Shown here piece by piece: positions 61,229 through 64,000 of a stretch of 64,000 nucleotides of DNA (its first letter is position 1; every line of letters starts with the position of its first letter). The position numbers and the translations under genes are program-made. Source of the DNA: Indolivaga macrotermitis. GTDB lineage: Bacteria > Bacteroidota > Bacteroidia > Bacteroidales > Dysgonomonadaceae. The notes under the pieces are model-generated. The model did not search any database. It was given only the letters and a program-made list of their open reading frames with translations, and had not been told where the DNA came from. The DNA is taken from assembly GCF_900128985.1 (NCBI RefSeq), contig NZ_FQUC01000012.1, positions 1 through 64,000 on the forward strand, given 5' to 3'.

Positions 61229-61351
61229 TTTAGTTAGAACACTTAAGATACAGATTTAGCCGACTCAAAAAGTCTTTTTAACAAAAAAAAACTGAGACCT
61301 TCACAAAAGTGCCTGATCCCAGAGTTTATAATACGGATAATATCCGTCATA

Positions 61352-61942
61352 TTATAATGTTTTTACTTGATTTTCAAGATGCTCCAAATACGCTTTGCGA
61401 TAAGCGTCAACATTAGGGTTTTTCATCACATCATAAAAATGGAAACCTTCGGTTCTTGCTAATCCTATAAAAGAATTCATCTGGTGGAACCCGAACATTA
61501 CCCCTTCGTCTACACCATGCTGTCTGAAAAATTCGTCCTCGAGAGTAAATGCTTCCAAAGGAGCATTCCATGTTGTAGTCAACATATATTTACGACCCTG
61601 AAGAGCTCCTCCGGTTCCATAATGACGGGTAGGATTGATCGAGTGACGCCCATCGCTTATATAAATTTTCCCATGTCCTTCAGTAAATACCGTATCGATA
61701 TATTTTTTCAATCCATAAGGTACCTGAAACCACCAGATAGGAGTATGATAAATAATTAAATCTGCCCATACATATTTTTCAACTTCTTCCGCCAAATCGT
61801 ATGGCTCATTTATATCGGTTACCTTCACTTCATATCCATGGCTTTTAAGAAAATCCACAGTCCATCCTGTTAATGTGTGGTTGAACTCTCCTCCTGAGTG
61901 TGCAAACTTCTGTCCGCCGTTTATTACAAATACTTTTTTCAT
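61352..61942 (-). CDS. mdaB: flavodoxin-fold NAD(P)H oxidoreductase, MdaB-like
   Basis: This 196-residue flavoprotein of the NQO/MdaB group has an N-terminal MKKVFVINGGQKFAHSGGE FMN/FAD-binding strand-loop and IIYHTPIWWFQVPYGLKKYID. The C-terminal part has GGALQGRKYMLTTTWNAP. It likely reduces quinones in the cytosol. It is divergent from a LysR gene, the usual regulator arrangement, with back-to-back promoters in the shared spacer, and it is close to the aldo/keto reductase downstream. Confidence 0.85.
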   Translation of the reverse strand: MKKVFVINGGQKFAHSGGEFNHTLTGWTVDFLKSHGYEVKVTDINEPYDLAEEVEKYVWADLIIYHTPIWWFQVPYGLKKYIDTVFTEGHGKIYISDGRHSINPTRHYGTGGALQGRKYMLTTTWNAPLEAFTLEDEFFRQHGVDEGVMFGFHQMNSFIGLARTEGFHFYDVMKNPNVDAYRKAYLEHLENQVKTL

Positions 61943-61966
61943 ATCATTATGTCTTTTTATAATTTC

Positions 61967-62038
61967 TGATGCAAAAATAAGCAGACATTTTCAATAAATA
62001 AAATAATATAAATTATATATTTGCATCATAATTATAAT
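61967..62038. promoter_or_regulatory. divergent promoters within an inverted repeat
   Basis: TGATGCAAA (61967-61975) and TTTGCATCA (62030-62038) form a 9-bp inverted repeat. Each arm overlaps a -7 box: minus-strand TATTTTTG at 61972-61979 for mdaB and TATATTTG at 62026-62033 for the LysR gene. The symmetric arms may be LysR-binding sites. Confidence 0.45.
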
Positions 62039-62048
62039 AAATAAGATT

Positions 62049-62978
62049 ATGGTCAATCTGGAATGGTTCAGAACCTTTAAAGCAATATACGAGACAGGGT
62101 CGCTTACATCGGCTGCCAATAAGCTATTTATCTCGCAACCGGGTGTAAGCCTTCACCTCACATCATTAGAAACTCATGTAGGATACAAGCTATTTGACCG
62201 AGGAACTCGTAAAATGATTCCTACCGAACACGGAAAGATTCTGTATAACTCGATAGTTGAAGGAGTGGATAAACTGGAAGCCGCCGAAAAGCATTTTTTT
62301 AGGAATACCCATTCCGATAAAGCCAGTATCAGCATCGGGATGTGCTTCGAGACATTTCAGGCAACGCTCGAACCTTATATAAGTGAACTGCCTTTTGATC
62401 TGATATCGCGGTTCGGATGTTATGACGAAATGCTCTCTGATCTGGAAAAAGGTTTACTGGACTTTGTTATCTCTCCACAAAAGATAGAATCTGTGAACAT
62501 GCAGTACACACCTTTCTCTTCCGAAAGAATAGTACTGATTGCAGGGGCAGCAACCGACACCGCCGAATTTAAAGGCATTATAAGCAAAGGAGACTGGAAA
62601 GCCTGTGAAAACTGGCTTAATAATCAGTCGTGGTTCGGTACTACAGGCGATATGGAAACCTTGAGGAACTTCTGGATTGCCAATTTCAGGAAGCGTCCCG
62701 ACCTTAAGCTTAACTATATTGTTCCCAACAAATTGTCGATCATCCGTTGCCTTGCCAACAAAAAAGGATTGGCTATCCTTCCCGATTTTCTATGCAGAAA
62801 ACAAATCGAGAACGGAGAGTTACAACTCCTTTGGGAAGGAAAAGCCCCCCTCGAAAACACTCTCTATTTCGTTCACAGAAAGAAAACTATATACGAAAAG
62901 GAACTGCAAATACTGAAAGATATTTTTATTAAAGAATTCGAACCTCAGGTTTCGTTCGCCGAAAGCCTGAAATATTAA
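62049..62978 (+). CDS. LysR-family transcriptional regulator
   Basis: This 309-residue regulator has an N-terminal winged HTH (about 1-65, TGSLTSAANKLFISQPGVSLHLTSLE, then KLFDRGTRKMIPTEHG) and a C-terminal periplasmic-binding-protein-like effector domain (about 95-300, ISIGMCFETFQATLEPYI). The effector is unknown; position opposite mdaB suggests it controls that reductase, perhaps in response to a quinone or electrophile. Confidence 0.92.
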   Translation: MVNLEWFRTFKAIYETGSLTSAANKLFISQPGVSLHLTSLETHVGYKLFDRGTRKMIPTEHGKILYNSIVEGVDKLEAAEKHFFRNTHSDKASISIGMCFETFQATLEPYISELPFDLISRFGCYDEMLSDLEKGLLDFVISPQKIESVNMQYTPFSSERIVLIAGAATDTAEFKGIISKGDWKACENWLNNQSWFGTTGDMETLRNFWIANFRKRPDLKLNYIVPNKLSIIRCLANKKGLAILPDFLCRKQIENGELQLLWEGKAPLENTLYFVHRKKTIYEKELQILKDIFIKEFEPQVSFAESLKY

Positions 62979-62984
62979 GAGGCC

Positions 62985-64000
62985 CTAAGCAAACAGATGC
63001 CATAACTGTGTTACCAGAAAACAAACAATAAAACCCATAATAATTGGTAACACTGTGGCAACGGTAGTCCATTTAACACTACCTGTCTCTTTATATATAG
63101 TATAGATTGTAGTACTACATGGATTATGCAATAAACTGAACAGCATCAGATTAATACCTGTAAGCAATGTCCATCCTCCGGCATGGAGTATATTGGCGAC
63201 TTCAGGCTCATTTCCGTCAAAAAGGACTCCGGCTCCGCTTCCTCCTGTTATAGAATTGATGCTAAGCACAGTAAGCATCAATATAGTAGGTATAACGATT
63301 TCGTTGGCTGGAATTGCTACAATATAGGCAAGAAGAATAACCCCGTTGAGCCCGATAAACAACGCAAAAGGATCGAAAGCATTTATAGCCCACACGGCAA
63401 TACTTTGCCCTTCTATATCGATATTGCTGATAAGCCAGATAACAGCACCGGCTGGTGCAGCAAACATTACCGCACGACCTAATACTACCAAAGTACGGTC
63501 TATGATCGAAGTATAAATAGTCTGCCATATACGGGGTGGACGATATGGTGGCAGTTCGAGTACGAAAAACGAAGCTTCGCCTTTCAGCATCGTTTTAGAC
63601 AAAAACCATGATACCAAAAATGTAAAGCCAATACCCAAAACAGCAATACCGATAACGGAACCTGTTGCCACAATATGCGACAATCCTTCGGGTACAACAG
63701 CACCGATAAAGATGGTCGCTATCAGTATCTGAGTAGGCCAGCGACCGTTACAGAGCGAAAAATTATTGGTGATAATGGCTATCAACCTCTCACGCGGACT
63801 ATCGATTATCCGGGTTGCGACCACACCCGCAGCATTACATCCGAATCCCATACTCATAGTCAAAGCCTGTTTTCCATGCGCTCCGGCTTTACGGAACAAA
63901 TTGTCGAGGTTAAATGCTACACGGGGCAGATAACCAAAGTCTTCGAGCAATGTAAACAATGGGAAGAATATTGCCATCGGTGGCAACATCACGGCTACCA
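62985..64000 (-). CDS. feoB: ferrous iron transport protein B, C-terminal part (runs off the window)
   Basis: This is the membrane portion of FeoB, the GTP-driven Fe(II) uptake permease. Visible features are [38 protein letters not shown] (with the conserved Cys), the ELPPYRPP loop, and the two Gate helices continuing to the C-terminus with [19 protein letters not shown]. The N-terminal GTPase and GDI domains, and the feoA-like part if fused, are outside the window; the frame is open to base 64000. The stop is 6 bp from the convergent LysR stop. Confidence 0.93.
   Translation of the reverse strand, partial: VAVMLPPMAIFFPLFTLLEDFGYLPRVAFNLDNLFRKAGAHGKQALTMSMGFGCNAAGVVATRIIDSPRERLIAIITNNFSLCNGRWPTQILIATIFIGAVVPEGLSHIVATGSVIGIAVLGIGFTFLVSWFLSKTMLKGEASFFVLELPPYRPPRIWQTIYTSIIDRTLVVLGRAVMFAAPAGAVIWLISNIDIEGQSIAVWAINAFDPFALFIGLNGVILLAYIVAIPANEIVIPTILMLTVLSINSITGGSGAGVLFDGNEPEVANILHAGGWTLLTGINLMLFSLLHNPCSTTIYTIYKETGSVKWTTVATVLPIIMGFIVCFLVTQLWHLFA

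Overview
The window looks like a chromosomal segment of a Bacteroidales bacterium, probably close to Dysgonomonas or Parabacteroides. This is inferred from protein types (TonB receptors with carboxypeptidase-like N-domains, DUF4374, DUF4919, DKNYY lipoproteins, a rhomboid of this type), the AT-rich spacers, the lack of Shine-Dalgarno leaders, and many TAnnTTTG -7 boxes of the Bacteroidetes primary sigma factor, often TATCTTTG or TATATTTG. No rRNA, tRNA, CRISPR array or transposase was seen.

Left part (1-14.3 kb): a DJ-1-like protein open to the left edge, a SUFU-domain protein, an MFS exporter, a two-gene phage head remnant (connector and portal), a DKNYY lipoprotein, a membrane protein plus rhomboid protease, the cobalamin tail genes cobC and cobS, a lipoprotein, a cation diffusion facilitator, a 1.3 kb gene-free AT-rich stretch, a second MFS transporter, an XRE regulator and a PfkB-type kinase.

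Middle (14.3-28.6 kb): a cobalamin riboswitch whose transcript appears to end at a terminator without reaching any gene, an orphan HsdR-N-like nuclease, a B12-binding radical SAM protein followed by two tandem membrane paralogues (the second frameshifted), a LytS/LytR-type two-component system with a Spy-like periplasmic protein, Ada, a DUF4919 protein, and a nadA-(membrane protein)-nadB-nadC operon.

28.6-48.5 kb: a siderophore-type TonB receptor with DUF4374 partner, a second TonB receptor with a beta-helix lipoprotein, an MFS/amidohydrolase/outer-membrane-protein group, a lone contractile-tail sheath gene flanked by about 140-bp direct repeats, a C_GCAxxG_C_C protein, an ABM monooxygenase, an AraC regulator, cobT, and a DUF3037/HipA-like pair. 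Three copies of a dispersed intergenic repeat lie at 22.0, 28.7 and 44.1 kb. Two of them carry a long hairpin with compensatory base changes.

48.5-64 kb: the most unusual locus is a four-gene operon (55384 down to 48493). It has a two-TM leader protein followed by three genes encoding four copies of one architecture: signal peptide, periplasmic ankyrin repeats, charged linker, one TM helix and a conserved cytosolic domain of about 100 residues. Two copies are fused into one 996-residue protein. Then come a Zn/Cd-type P-ATPase, a DUF6051-like hydrolase, cbiA, an aldo/keto reductase, a divergent MdaB-like reductase/LysR pair, and the C-terminal part of feoB running off the right edge.

Cobalamin genes are scattered (cobC-cobS, cobT, cbiA, riboswitch), and metal handling recurs (CDF, P-ATPase, FeoB, siderophore receptor). 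All functional names rest on reading the translations by eye; no database search was possible.
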